Origin: Paramecium pentaurelia
Taxonomy: Eukaryota > Ciliophora > Oligohymenophorea > Peniculida > Parameciidae
Direction: 5' to 3'
DNA length: 64,000 nt
Assembly (NCBI GenBank): GCA_905183005.1
Contig: CAJJDO010000122.1
Coordinates: forward strand, 284,677-348,676
The notes below the pieces were generated by a model, which was not told the origin of the DNA, did no database searches, and saw only the letters and a program-made list of their open reading frames with translations. Shown here in pieces: positions 24,966 through 35,756 of this stretch (within the stretch, counting starts at the first letter, position 1; each line of letters begins with the position of its first letter). Made by a program: the position numbers and the translations under genes.

Positions 24966-25823
24966 ATGAATACCTCTAAAAGTATATTTGATCAACCACT
25001 CAATAATTCAATTTCAAAATAAAGATACACCTTTTCCAAAGCAGCTCGTGAAACCTATTCAACTAAATTAATGTAAATTCTTTATTCTAACCTAGTAATG
25101 GATCTATGTATAACCTTCCAGATAGTTTAAGCAAGAGAATGGCTGGCATTGGTTATGGATAAAAGTAAATTTATTCCAAATACATTCTAGACATGATTTT
25201 ACTAAACATGTTAAATAAGTTCCTGCTCCAAATAAATATGATATCAAGAGTTTCGCAGAATTGAACATGGAAGAAAAGAAAGGAATCCAATTTGCTTTAG
25301 GTAGAGATGATACTTGGCTTCAAGGGATTTGGGCAACTCTTACTTAATCTACTCCTCCACCAGATCGTTATCAAATACCAAGCACAGTTACAAGAAGATA
25401 AAAGTTTACATTTGGTTAAAGAACATAATCCCTATAGAAGTTTAACACTCCAGGTATATTATTAAATTTATTAAAAAAGGTCCTGGTAATTATGAATATG
25501 TATAAGCCATATCATCAAAAGGAGTTTATCCACTATCTAAGTTTCAAAACTCAGGAGCTTGCATAATTGGAAAAGATTAAGAGAGGTTCAAAACTTTAGG
25601 AGGTAAATTATGAAGATTTAAATAAGTGAATGATTATCCTGAACCAGGACGTTACTCACTCGAAAATATTGGTATTAATTAATAAGGAATATACCCAAAG
25701 AATGGAATGAGATCTGCTGTGTAATAGACTTTTAGTAAGTCTACAAGGAAAGGACCATATGAAATAAATAAAGTTACTCCTGGTCCAGGAAGATATAAAA
25801 TGTTTTCAGAATTTGATTAATGA
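24966..25823 (+). CDS. SHIPPO/ODF3-like (STPGR repeat) axonemal protein
   Basis: 252 residues with the Pro-Gly-x-Tyr repeats of the ODF3/CIMAP family, proteins of ciliary and flagellar microtubules. Repeat-like blocks: PPDRYQIPS, TPGPGNYEYV, YPEPGRYSLENI and TPGPGRYKMF, each followed by a Phe- and Lys-rich stretch such as RRQKFTFGQR. Four introns: 25073-25095, 25165-25190, 25454-25479, 25603-25626. The gene is divergent from the SRPK gene with only 70 bp between the two ATGs, so they share a very short promoter. A role lining doublet or cortical microtubules is expected from the family. Confidence 0.88.
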
Positions 25824-25833
25824 ATATAAGTAT

Positions 25834-26530
25834 TCAAAATGTATCTAATCTTTTTTGTTATGGTCTAAAAGTATCTACAGTTCTAGCTGTGTTTGGAATT
25901 TCTTATTATTATAATTAATGTTCAGTCTTAATGGAACTGATCAATTATTTTAATTCAAAATTCATCTTTTTCAATTCTATTCTTATACACTCCTTCAAAA
26001 GATACAAAAATTTGATTAAATGATTAAAATCCAAAAAATCATCATAATCTACTTTGTACTGATCCTATAATTGGCAATACCTCCATAAAAAATGATCTTC
26101 TACCCACCATACATCTATTGGTGTCAACTCTCCCATTTCAAGAGATTTAAAACATAATAAGACTTCGATGGTGGTCTTATATATCTTATTATAAAAGTGT
26201 TACAATCAATATCATTTTCCCCAGGTTTGTATTAAAGTCATTCATTTTCTTAAATGATTAGTTGTATACATAATTAAAATGATCAAGTAAATTGTCTTAT
26301 TCATTATTCCTAATCTTTCGAGAATTTAAAAAGTATACGATTTCTTCAATGAGATTTTTACTTAATCCTCTAGAAATTATTTTTTATCTCTCTAATTTTG
26401 TAATTACCAAACTATCAATGTCAGGATGTTGTTGCATTGGAATACTGTAAAAATATCCTACTAATTTTGTTAATGTTCTTTCATTTCCTTTAACATTCTG
26501 AATATTCTATCCTTAACTACAAGTACCCAT
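25834..26530 (-). CDS. Unrecognised 222-residue protein
   Basis: No family recognised. The protein begins MGTCSQG, which fits an N-myristoylation context (Gly2, Ser at position 5) with a palmitoylatable Cys4, so membrane attachment is possible. The rest is mostly helical, with LVITKLERQKIISRGLSKNL, a Trp-rich PIDVWWVEDHFLWRYC segment and a Lys/Gln-rich tail ending RLDTF. One 28-nt intron, 26176-26203, is required. It converges on the SHIPPO gene (stops 10 nt apart) and is head-to-head with the CDPK gene, ATG to ATG 25 nt apart. Confidence 0.75.
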
Positions 26531-26555
26531 TTATTTATATTATTTATAATAACTT

Positions 26556-28260
26556 ATGGGCTCTTGCTCTGGTAAACGTTCTTAAAATAATTCTGCTTCT
26601 AAGAACTCTAGTAATAAACCTGAAACAGATAATTCTTCACCATAAAAACTTTAACTTAATGATGGTATATCTGATTTTTAACATATAATAGCATAATCTT
26701 GTCTTGGTAATTTAATCATCACAAGTGAAAAGCTAGGACGAATAACAAAAGATTATACACTTTTGAATCCACCTTTGGGTAGTGGTATATAATATATTAA
26801 ATATCTTTTAGGAGCATATGGTGAAGTAAGGAAAGCAATCTAAAAGAGCACAAATTTGATGAAAGCAGTTAAAATTATTCATAAATCTTAAACAAGTAAA
26901 GAAGAATAAGAGAGATTGATGAATGAAGTTAAAATGCTTTAAAAATTAGTAATCATTAAAAACTATTAAAGGATCATCCAAATATAATTAAAGTTTTTGA
27001 ATTTTATTAAGATGAAAGATTCTTTTATATAGTAACAGAACTATGTACTGGAGGAGAACTCTTTGATAAAATTAGACATGAGGGTAGTTTCTCAGAAAAG
27101 AAAGCTGCTGAAATTATGAAATAAATATTATCTGCTATTAATTATTGTCATGATGAAAAGATTGTACATAGGTAAATCTAATGTAAATATCTTAATTTAG
27201 AGATTTGAAACCAGAAAATTTACTATATGAATCTGAAAAAGAAAATTCTATGCTCAAAATTATAGATTTTGGTACTTCAAAAGAATTTGTTCCTAATTAA
27301 AAATTAAATTAGAAATTAGGCACACCCTATTATATTGCACCTGAAGTTCTAAAAAAGAAATATGATGAAAAATGTGATATTTGGTCATGTGGAGTAATCC
27401 TCTATATTTTGTTATGTGGGTAAACACAATTATAACTTTGAGATACCCTCCATTTGATGGTAAAACTGAAGAAAAAATAATGGAAAAAGTATCAAAAGGT
27501 GTTTATACATTTGATACTATAGAATGGGAAGAAGTTTCAAAAGAGGCCAAAGAGTATATTCGAAAAATGTTACAATTTGATCCTAGTATTTATTTAATTT
27601 AATTATTTTAAAGTTAAGAGATATAGTGCTTAATAAGCTTTAAATGATCCATGGATTAAAAGATTTACAAATCCTGCTGAATTTGATAAACCTTTAATGA
27701 CAAAAGTGTTAACAAATATGAGATAGTTTACAGAATAATAAAAATTATAAGAAGCTGTTTTTAAATTTATTGTGAATCAATTAGCTACAAAAGAAGAAAA
27801 GGCTGAATTATTAAAGATTTTTTAATGTTTAGATACAAATTAAGATGGAAAATTGAGTAAAGAAGAATTATTAGTGGGATATTCAAAGATTATGAAACCA
27901 ATTGAAGCTGTAGAAGAAGTTAACCGTATATTTTAATAAGTTGATAAAAATAATTCAGGTTCAATTGATTATACAGGTATATACGTATTTTATTAAATTT
28001 TAGAGTTTGTAATTGCAACAATAGATAGATAATAATTATTATCAAAATAAAGATTATAAGTTACTTTTCATATGTTTGATAAAGTAAATGATAAAATAAT
28101 TTAGGATAAAAGTGGAAGTATAACTATAGATGAATTGAAAGAGATATTTAGTGGGATTCCAGAAGAAATGTGGAAATAAGTAGTATAAGAATTTGATTCT
28201 AATTCTGATGGTTAAATTTCATTGGATGAATTCTTTACAATGATGAAGAAAATCGATTGA
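26556..28260 (+). CDS. Calcium-dependent protein kinase (CDPK)
   Basis: 508-residue kinase switched on directly by calcium. The start MGSCSGKRS is a myristoylation plus palmitoylation context. Kinase domain about 75-330: GSGAYGEV, VKIIHKS, HRDLKPENLLY, IDFGTSKEF, GTPYYIAPEVL and DIWSCGVILY. A junction helix follows, then four EF-hands with intact loops beginning DTNQDGKLSKEE, DKNNSGSIDYTE, DKDKSGSITIDE and DSNSDGQISLDE. Seven introns: 26785-26811, 26948-26970, 27172-27200, 27420-27442, 27586-27613, 27977-28003, 28084-28104. The last, 21 nt, interrupts the third EF loop; keeping it would wreck that loop, so splicing is well supported. The unknown myristoylatable protein upstream shares its 25-bp promoter gap. 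Confidence 0.96.
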
Positions 28261-28394
28261 TTATTTGGACATACTCATATCGTTATATTTTTCGATAATT
28301 TTAATTAAATAATAATTAGTCTTGTTTCATAAATTACTATGATTCTAATTTAAACAAATTTAAGAACATTTAATTTTTAAATTATTCTTGGGAA

Positions 28395-28652
28395 ATGTCA
28401 GACCTTAAGTTTAACTTTTAACAAAAAGTTTCATAATCCCTTTAAGCAGACATCAACTATTCTCTGAATTAACACTTCATTTTTTTGAAGGTTAAATATA
28501 TAATAGAAATAAATGGTACAATCTAACCATTTTATAACTATAGCATTGTCTTTAATGATCTTTAAATTGCACTTATTTAAATAATCAACAAGCATAAGAA
28601 TAGAGTTACATTAGTTAATAGAACTTAAAAAAATATGAAATTCGTTTCATGA
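28395..28652 (+). CDS. Small ORF of doubtful status
   Basis: 85 codons from ATG 28395 to TGA 28650, starting MSDLKFNFQQKVSQSLQADI. Composition is protein-like but no motif is recognised, and with a single stop codon ORFs of this length are common by chance in such DNA. The 28653-29460 stretch behind it shows no extension I can build with GT..AG introns, so this could be a gene fragment. Confidence 0.25.
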
Positions 28653-29460
28653 TTCAAAATAGAATCAAAAAATGCTAGAGATGTATTTATATAATTCTAA
28701 TATTAGTTTTCATTGAATATGCTTATATTGTTTAATTTTATTGGATTGAATAACATTATTAATGAACAAACAAAATCTCCAGCATCATAATTTAAAAGAT
28801 GTAACATCTATTAATTTTAGATTACAAACAAATTAAAGTAGTAGGAAATAGTATGATTATTCTATTTATATAGGATTTTTCAATAAATAAGCTTATTTGG
28901 ATAATAGTTATTTTATTCATAAAATTTGCCTGTTAAAACAATGATTCTATATAATAAATATAGGAAAGATAATTAATTTTATTGAAAGTAGAAGTTCTAT
29001 ATACATTATTAATTAAGAAAGGAATATAAACTTGAAAATTGAATAAGAATTGTGTCTATGTATATAATAATTTAAAAATCATTGTATAGCAATTTTGATA
29101 AAATTCCTTTTTGATATGTCTTTAGATACATAATATTGAATACTATAGGTTGGAAATGAATTTGAAATTGATTATTAACCCAATAAGTAAAAATTTGATA
29201 TACTTTGAAATTTTAGCTTTATAAAAAGTATATAAAGTGTAAAATAATTAATTATTAAGTGAATGGAATTAATTATGTTAGATACAAACAACATTTTAGA
29301 GGTTGAATTATTGATTGAGATGTATTGAATGACTTATTAATAAATTAGATAATCAAAAGAAATTATATATATGTAAATAATGAAATAAATCTTAATTCAA
29401 ATTTGTTAAGTATTAATTTAAATTTTATATAAATATAATAATAATAAAGATTCTAATCTC
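28653..29460. other. Gene-poor stretch
   Basis: About 810 nt of AT-rich DNA. Short open readings exist on both strands but none reaches a recognisable motif. Possibly decayed coding sequence; probably includes the promoter of the gene starting at 29461. Confidence 0.45.
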
Positions 29461-30213
29461 ATGACTAAATCTGAAAATTAAGAGGTGTAAGAAAAATCAA
29501 GTAGAAAGTACCAAAAAATCAATAAGGAAGAAAGAAAACTAGTTTTAAAGCTACTTTTGCATGACAAGCTCTCATTATAAGAGGTATCAAATTAATACCA
29601 AATTTTTGCTTATGTCTTATCCATATATATATGATATCTTAATCATTAATCCTATTAGGTAGCAAATAGGTTGAAGCTAAAATATTGTACTGTACGAACA
29701 ATACAAAAAGCTTATGAGAAAGAAGGTAGGATAGGTAAGAAGGAAACTAGAAAGAAGAAGCTCAAGGTTGAGAATATCTTGAAGATTTCAATTATGAATC
29801 CTCTAACTTTCTAATTGTCTTAGCCTATTGTATCATCAGAAGTTAGTCAGGTATTTAAAAATAAATTTATGTAGATATATATTGACAAACAACCTTCAAA
29901 TCAAGATTAAGCTAATTTGATCTAAGAATAACGTTCCCTTCTTCAATAACATTGTTAAAAACTATTTTCTATATTAACAAACTAATATTAGAAGGCTGCA
30001 GAAACATCGAATCCATTTTATTACACAACAATTTAAAATTTATTTTTAGCATCACAACTAATATTTAAGCAACTTCTGGAAGTTAAATAGTAAATCAATG
30101 TAAAATAAGAATATGAACCTGTGTCTCCAACAATAACATAATACCCACTTCAAATTCAACAACATTTTTACTAAAGACCATATACTATGATGTTGCCACG
30201 AGTTAATTCTTGA
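29461..30213 (+). CDS. Helix-turn-helix protein with an unusual 75-nt insert
   Basis: 225 residues after removing 29584-29658. The N-terminal part holds a helix-turn-helix of the kind seen in homeodomain-like or paired-type transposase and transcription-factor domains: LLLHDKLSLQE joined to VANRLKLKYCTVRTIQKAYEKEGRIGKK, then a basic KKETRKKKLK run. The rest is Gln-rich and likely disordered, ending PRVNS. The frame is open from ATG 29461 to the insert, which carries an in-frame TGA, and resumes in frame after it. A 24-nt GT..AG segment inside the C-terminal half could also be an intron, but it is a multiple of three and contains no stop, so it is left in. Function beyond probable DNA binding is unknown. 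Confidence 0.7.
29584..29658 (+). other. 75-nt insert in an ORF: long intron or retained IES
   Basis: The HTH reading is continuous only if these bases are removed. The insert has GT..AG ends (GTATCAAATT to CCTATTAG) and also TA at both ends one base in (TA at 29585-29586 and again at 29660-29661). Splicing it as an intron, or excising it as a TA-bounded internal eliminated sequence, gives the same product. It is about three times the usual intron length here, a multiple of three, and contains an in-frame TGA. Confidence 0.6.
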
Positions 30214-31883
30214 TTATTAATGTTAATTGCTATTGAATATCAAAAAAAAGAAAAAATATTATTATTTTTATTTAATTAGTTGTAACAACAATTTAAATTT
30301 ATAATTATTTTCTCTCTTTTTTCAATGAATTTCTTCTCTAACATAAGATTAGAGCTTAAATACTAACATATTCTAAAAGTGATGTATAATTACCACAAAT
30401 TAAAACTATAGTCATTCTGATTTCTTATTCATGATTTATTAAAATTAATTACTTTAATTAAATCATTCATTCTCTCATAAATTTCATTCAAAAATTTTCA
30501 TCAAATAATCTCGATTGATTATTCAAAATTCATTAAATTTCATACACTTAAACATAATGGAACACCATTGGTTGTCATTTGTAATGACAATCATACTTGA
30601 TCTTATATAATTATACTTTTTTCATTCTATTAGTTGTTTAATCTATATTATTGAAATTAAAACATAATTATTACTTCAACTATACCTTATTTTACAATTG
30701 TTTTCTCATTTTCTACAGGTAGTATCTAAAAAGCTTTTATTTCTATTATTGCTTAAAGAATTTTTTACTTTCTATCTAATTTCTCTCTTTTAAATTTCCT
30801 GATATTTTTCCAATTTCTTTCCCTATCAATAATCACAAGTATTACTAATACATAAACTTTAAATGTTGTAATAAAGAGTTATTATACAACATCATATAAC
30901 CAGTATGTAATTCTGTATTTGTATTTTAAATAAATTAAGAATAATTCATCTTAAAATAGACATAGTACATTTTGATTGTGATTTTATCATTCATCTGCCA
31001 TAAATAAGATAATATTAAATTTCACAATTTTACTGAACATTTATCACAACAAAATATAAAATAATGAATTCAGAGTTCTCAAATTATTTAATAAAATTCT
31101 CACTCCATTGTATTTTATTTTAAATATACTAAAGTAATAGTACATTTTTTTATTTTATATACCTAAGCATGTATTTAATAATAGATATAAGAAAATTTAA
31201 ACATTTCAAAAGTGCATACTCTTTATATTATTTATTGATATATTTAATTTATATGATAGGTTGATTCATAAACTAAGACTCTCAAACAATGATAGTTCCT
31301 AGTTATTTTAAATTGAATATTTATGATTATCGAATTACTTTATAAAAATCTCTATCTGAATAAAATAGAGGATTATATTTAATTATAAAGTCTTATTAAG
31401 TAAAATAACCTATAATGAATTCACTTCTATAGTATTCTTTTTATATTTAAAAATGTTAGAGTAAAATTAAATTTCAATAATAAGCAAATTATTAGAATGT
31501 ATAAGAAAATAATAGTAATACTTAGTTTATTTCATAGAATATTGATTATATATTGATTATTAGATTATTATTTTAGATTAGAACATGTATTTAATGATTT
31601 TTATAATTTATAAATGTTTTCTAATTAAATGAAATAATTTGTTTATAAAAATAATTAAATTAATTATAATATAAGTATTATTATTCTATAATCAAATAAT
31701 ATCATCAATAATTTCATCAATTTTATTATAATTAACGAGAAGTATACTTTGAATAATTTGATTCGGTAAGTAAGCTTTTTATACTTCTATGAGTCAATTT
31801 CTTATAAATTCTATCAGTATTATATTGATTCGAAATCTTTTGGCAATTTGAAAAATTGTTCTTAAGTAATAAAGGAGGAATAT
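30214..31883. other. Gene-poor region with a possible decayed minus-strand gene
   Basis: On the minus strand from about 30960 down to 30600 a protein-like reading is open (NWKNIRKFKREKLD, then ILPVENEKTIVKQGIVEVII), joinable at its 5' side by a 29-nt GT..AG intron, but further on it meets several TGA codons that no short intron removes cleanly. I read this as a probable pseudogene remnant. A perfect 8-bp inverted repeat, TTGTCATT/AATGACAA with a 3-nt loop, lies at 30572-30590. The part from 31080 to 31880 shows nothing supported. Confidence 0.4.
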
Positions 31884-32105
31884 ATGGTTTATTTTTGGAA
31901 AGGATAAGATTATTTTCTTTGTTTAGATTTTAGATAGAAGAATTATTAGAGTTTCCAAAAAGAGTTAATCTTTTATGACAATATGGGTAAAAGAAATCCT
32001 TTTTATTTAGATAAATTAAACTAAAATTTTAGTATTTTTTAAGTGTTTATTGTAAGGGTTATAGGCATGGATTTAAGTAATATTATGAGGTAGATTTTAA
32101 TTTGA
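31884..32105 (+). CDS. Aromatic-rich ORF fragment, doubtful
   Basis: 73 codons from ATG 31884 to TGA 32103, starting MVYFWKGQDYFLCLDF. The reading stays open well upstream of the ATG (back to about 31650) with similar Tyr/Phe-rich sequence but no earlier ATG, and may be the remains of a larger gene. No family recognised. Confidence 0.3.
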
Positions 32106-32204
32106 TTGTTTGTTTTTATGAATGATTATTGATAGTAATAGATGATTAACATCGTTTCATAATAATATTTTAATTGTTTATTTAATAAATAAACAAAGCT
32201 TAAG

Positions 32205-32920
32205 ATGATAATTTTGATTATGATTATGCATAATATTGCATTTTCTGATTGTAGGATTCAACATCCAAAAAAGCATATTGGAATAGTTCGGAAACCAATT
32301 TCAATTTTATAATTGATATAAGAACCTCTAATAGGATAAGAAAGGGTTAACTAATTTTAGATAGAAAGATTAGAGTTTGATTCTAATTTAGTTTTGTAAC
32401 AAGAATTAATTGAGGAAGATGTATCTGAATTTCCAAAATAAAATTACACAATTCCAAAGTTTGAAAAGTCGATTGAGTAAAAGCAAAGTGCATATAAGTA
32501 AGAGTTCCAGAAAGTAAAATAATTATTGATAAAACTACATTATAAAGAAGTGTTATTATGCTTGTTTATAGTATCGGTTTTTTCATCATTTATTTGGTGC
32601 ATTATAAAATTATGTATTTTATTCCGACCATAAAAACATTCAGAGAATGAAGAAGTATTTGCATAATGTTTATCTAAAGTTAGGAATAAAAATTATAAGG
32701 AGTAGATTATTCTATATTAAATTCTAAGACTATAAGTGATGATGAATAATTAAATCAAAGTACATAGATAAAATATAAAATAACTGACATGACACCATAA
32801 ATACGAAATCCATATGATGAAAGTTTTGTTAAAGCATCAATGAAAGCAACTACAAGAGGATCAGCATGTGATTAAAGTTTATTAGAAATAGATGAGTTGT
32901 TATAAGAAATGCTTAAATGA
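32205..32920 (+). CDS. Single-pass membrane protein, unknown
   Basis: 228 residues. A hydrophobic N-terminus (MIILIMIMHNIAFSDC) looks like a signal peptide. Residues about 110-140 form a strong TM helix (VLLCLFIVSVFSSFIWCIIK) followed by ILFRPQKH, so topology would be lumenal N-terminus, cytosolic C-terminus. The cytosolic tail is Ser/Thr/Asp-rich and ends with an acidic LLEIDELLQEML helix. One 29-nt intron, 32655-32683, is needed: the frame before it is closed by TGA shortly after. No family recognised. An origin as a small surface or trafficking adaptor is only a guess. Confidence 0.72.
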
Positions 32921-33007
32921 AAATAAATACACATACAATTCTTATTATATATATATATATATTAATACTTTTAATATTAAATATATTATAAAAAAGATAG
33001 AAATAAT

Positions 33008-33289
33008 ATGCAATAAACAGACATTCCAATTATCTAATATTAAAAAGTTAATAAACCATTTGTAAATTAATAAGGAGAAGAATTTGATTACATTATGGAA
33101 GACAAGATAAATATTAATTTTAAGTGTTGTAAATTCTCATTTACTATTTGTTCTATTTTCTAAGCAATATTTGGTATTTATTTAATATTATTTTATAGCC
33201 TTGGCATTAATAGTATTTATGATAAATACTTTTTTGTTAGTAATACTAAAATGAAAAAATTATAATCATTTATTATTTTTTAAAGTTGA
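33008..33289 (+). CDS. Small one-TM protein whose 3' end overlaps the opposite gene
   Basis: 93 codons with no intron. A polar N-terminus (MQQTDIPIIQYQKVNKPF) leads to a Cys/Phe-rich membrane segment (FKCCKFSFTICSIFQAIFG, then IYLILFYSLGI). The pattern resembles the first TM region of larger ciliate membrane proteins, so it may be a truncated copy. Its last 24 nt overlap the 3' end of the minus-strand gene that ends at 33266. No family recognised; a 25-nt GT..AG segment (about 33174-33198) could be spliced but would change frame, so it is left in. Confidence 0.5.
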
Positions 33290-34243
33290 TTTTTTTGTAA
33301 ACAATTAATCTTTAACACATTATTATTTTGTTTATTATAATGGGGATTTATCAATTTAATCTAATTTATTTTGAGTATTAGTTTATGATCTTTCTCTAAA
33401 ATAAATTCCACTAGATTTCAAAGATACTGTATTATTAAATGTTTTATTATACTATTTAAGACTAAAATTTGATTTCTATTGAGAACTACTTAATTATCTA
33501 ATAGGATTGCCTACAGGTACAGATAATCGATGAGGTTAACATGATTAAATAGTTCTGCTCTTACTTCCTGAAGAAGCAGTGGTTGGACTTCTTGATCTTA
33601 TCTTATTAATTTAACAAGATTATTTAATTTCATTAGGAATAGTATTTAGTTTTTCTTTCTTTATTAATTCTTATATAATAATTTCAGAGTCTTGTTCTAT
33701 AAGATTTGAATTTTTAATAGGACTTAAGGGAGGTTCATTTTAAAATTTAGAAGTTAATTAAGAGTCTTCATGCAAAGATTAATTGAAGAATTAATTAGTA
33801 TAATATCGAAGAAGTGATTTAACAATTTTTAATAGATTGTTTGATCTTTGAGATAGTTTTTAATTATGAACATCTTATAATAAGACTTAAGTTTGTAATA
33901 TTTTGAACTCTGATATGTAATATTTTTTAAAATTTTATAACATTTGAATGAATTTTGATGTGTGTCCAATAGTTCTTTAGATAGTTGCCCAATCTTTTAT
34001 ATTTTTAGGAATCCAATTTTCAGATTCTTGGAAAATAGTTAACAATGCTTTGAATAGAATTATTACATTGTTTTCTTGTTTATTCTATAGTATTAATGTC
34101 TAAAGTAAATAATATAAAATATATACATTAAGAAGTTTAAAATTAATATAAGAAAGAGATTAAAGAACTTCTTTCTCATTAATAATATCATCTTCAGAGA
34201 TTTTCTTTGTAATAGGTGATATAAGTTTCTCTTATTCATTCAT
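33266..34243 (-). CDS. Unrecognised 325-residue protein
   Basis: One uninterrupted frame of 326 codons, far longer than chance even with one stop codon. Residues 1-150 are helical and partly hydrophobic (YINFKLLNVYILYYLLQTL, ILFKALLTIFQESENWIP, DWATIQRTIGHTSKFI), which could be an armadillo- or CH-like helical bundle. The second half is Ser/Asn/Gln-rich and basic, likely disordered, with phospho-site-like SPTTASSGSKSR. Start ATG 34243-34241, 37 nt from the divergent LRR gene. No family recognised. Confidence 0.75.
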
Positions 34244-34280
34244 TTCTAATAAATATTTTATTATTAAATAATTTTTATAT

Positions 34281-35721
34281 ATGAATAAATCATTGGGACC
34301 TAATTTGAAATATCTATAGAAGATAGAAGAATAAGAGAAAATGATTGAGTTCCTGAAAATAAAATATAAAGAAACTACTGGTTTTGAAGCACCTTTATTA
34401 TAAACATAAAATGAAGTAGTTACATAATAAAAAATAAATCCTCATTCAATTACATTACCATAAGCTAAATCAATAATATTTACATAATAAAAAGAAGAAG
34501 AAAAATAATTAGAATAATTTTAAACATTTTATGATGCTGTTAGTAGTTTAAAATTACCTACAAAATTATTACCATAAAAAACAAGACCTAAAAATAATCT
34601 AAAAACTAATATTGATTTTAAAAATCATTATCATTTAATTGAAGTATATATTAATTATTTTATATAAAATAGATAATTGATTTAAGTAATTTTGGTAATA
34701 AGAAATTCAATAGATTAGCATTTAAAGAATTTTTAGAATAGATATAAGATATGAGAACATTACATACATTAAAATTAAGAAATAATGGAATTGATGATTC
34801 ATATACAGATGAATTAAAATTTATTGTTTCTAATACTCATATAAAAAGTTTGGATTTAAGTCATAATGAATTAGGACCAAAAGGAATGGAAATATTTTTG
34901 AGCAGTATAAAAGAAGTTAATTATTTTAAATCATTTGAGTAATACAAATTACTATGATTAGTTTTTCAAGGAATAATTTCTCTCATAGTCTAATAACATT
35001 AAATTAATTATATAGTGCATTAACATAATAGACTGATTTATATCATATTTGTTTAGATGCATTTAAATCTGGTCAGTCAGATTATAAAGGTGCTGATGTG
35101 TTAATTAAATTGGTTATAAATTAAAAATCATTAAGAAGTGTAATCATACAAGATTCCATTATTTAAGATTTATAAAAATTAAGTTAATCTCTATCATCTT
35201 TATAATGTCATTTAACTGAATTAACTTTAAAATATTGTTTTTTAACATCTGAACATATAAATATATTGGCATAAGGATTGGCAAATAATTAATCTTTAAT
35301 ATATTTAAATCTATAACATAATGGTTTAAATGATTTATCAGGAAAATACATTGCTTAAATGATATAAACTAATTATTATTTATATTAAATAGATCTAGAA
35401 CATAATCAATTAGGAAATGATTTTATTTAATTGATTAGTTTAGCATTAAAGAGAAATAATGTATTAAATTCATTAAAATTGGGTTATAATTCAATATCTG
35501 AAATTAAACCATTATTGAATGTAATTGGACCTGAAAATACAACATTAAGTGATTTAGGAAATATTCAATAGAACCCTTTATTGTTGGCTCAAGTTGAATT
35601 ATTATAAAAGAGATTTAAAGGATCAAAAGATTCAACATCAAATTATATAATATTGAAACCAATCAATTTCACATAAATTTTACATAGAAAACAAGAAAAT
35701 TACAGAGTTTGGAATATTTGA
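34281..35721 (+). CDS. Leucine-rich repeat protein (RNase-inhibitor-like LRRs)
   Basis: 462 residues. A Gln/Lys-rich helical N-terminus (1-120) precedes about nine LRRs of the ribonuclease-inhibitor type: LHTLKLRNNGIDD, IKSLDLSHNELGPKG, LTELTLKYCFLTSEHI, LIYLNLQHNGLNDLSG, YQIDLEHNQLGNDF and LNSLKLGYNSISE. The repeats form a protein-binding horseshoe; similar proteins in ciliates occur in axonemal dynein regulation and Ran-type pathways, but no specific orthology is claimed. Two introns: 34644-34672 (29 nt) and 34939-34961 (23 nt). Without the second the ORF would end after SFEQYKLL. Stop is 35 nt before the Derlin ATG. Confidence 0.88.
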
Positions 35722-35756
35722 TTGAATTTTTTGATAATATATTAATAATTAATAAG

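Noticed and set aside
29860..29883. 24-nt GT..AG segment in the HTH gene
   Set aside because: Multiple of three with no stop and the surrounding frame is open either way, so splicing cannot be decided from sequence.
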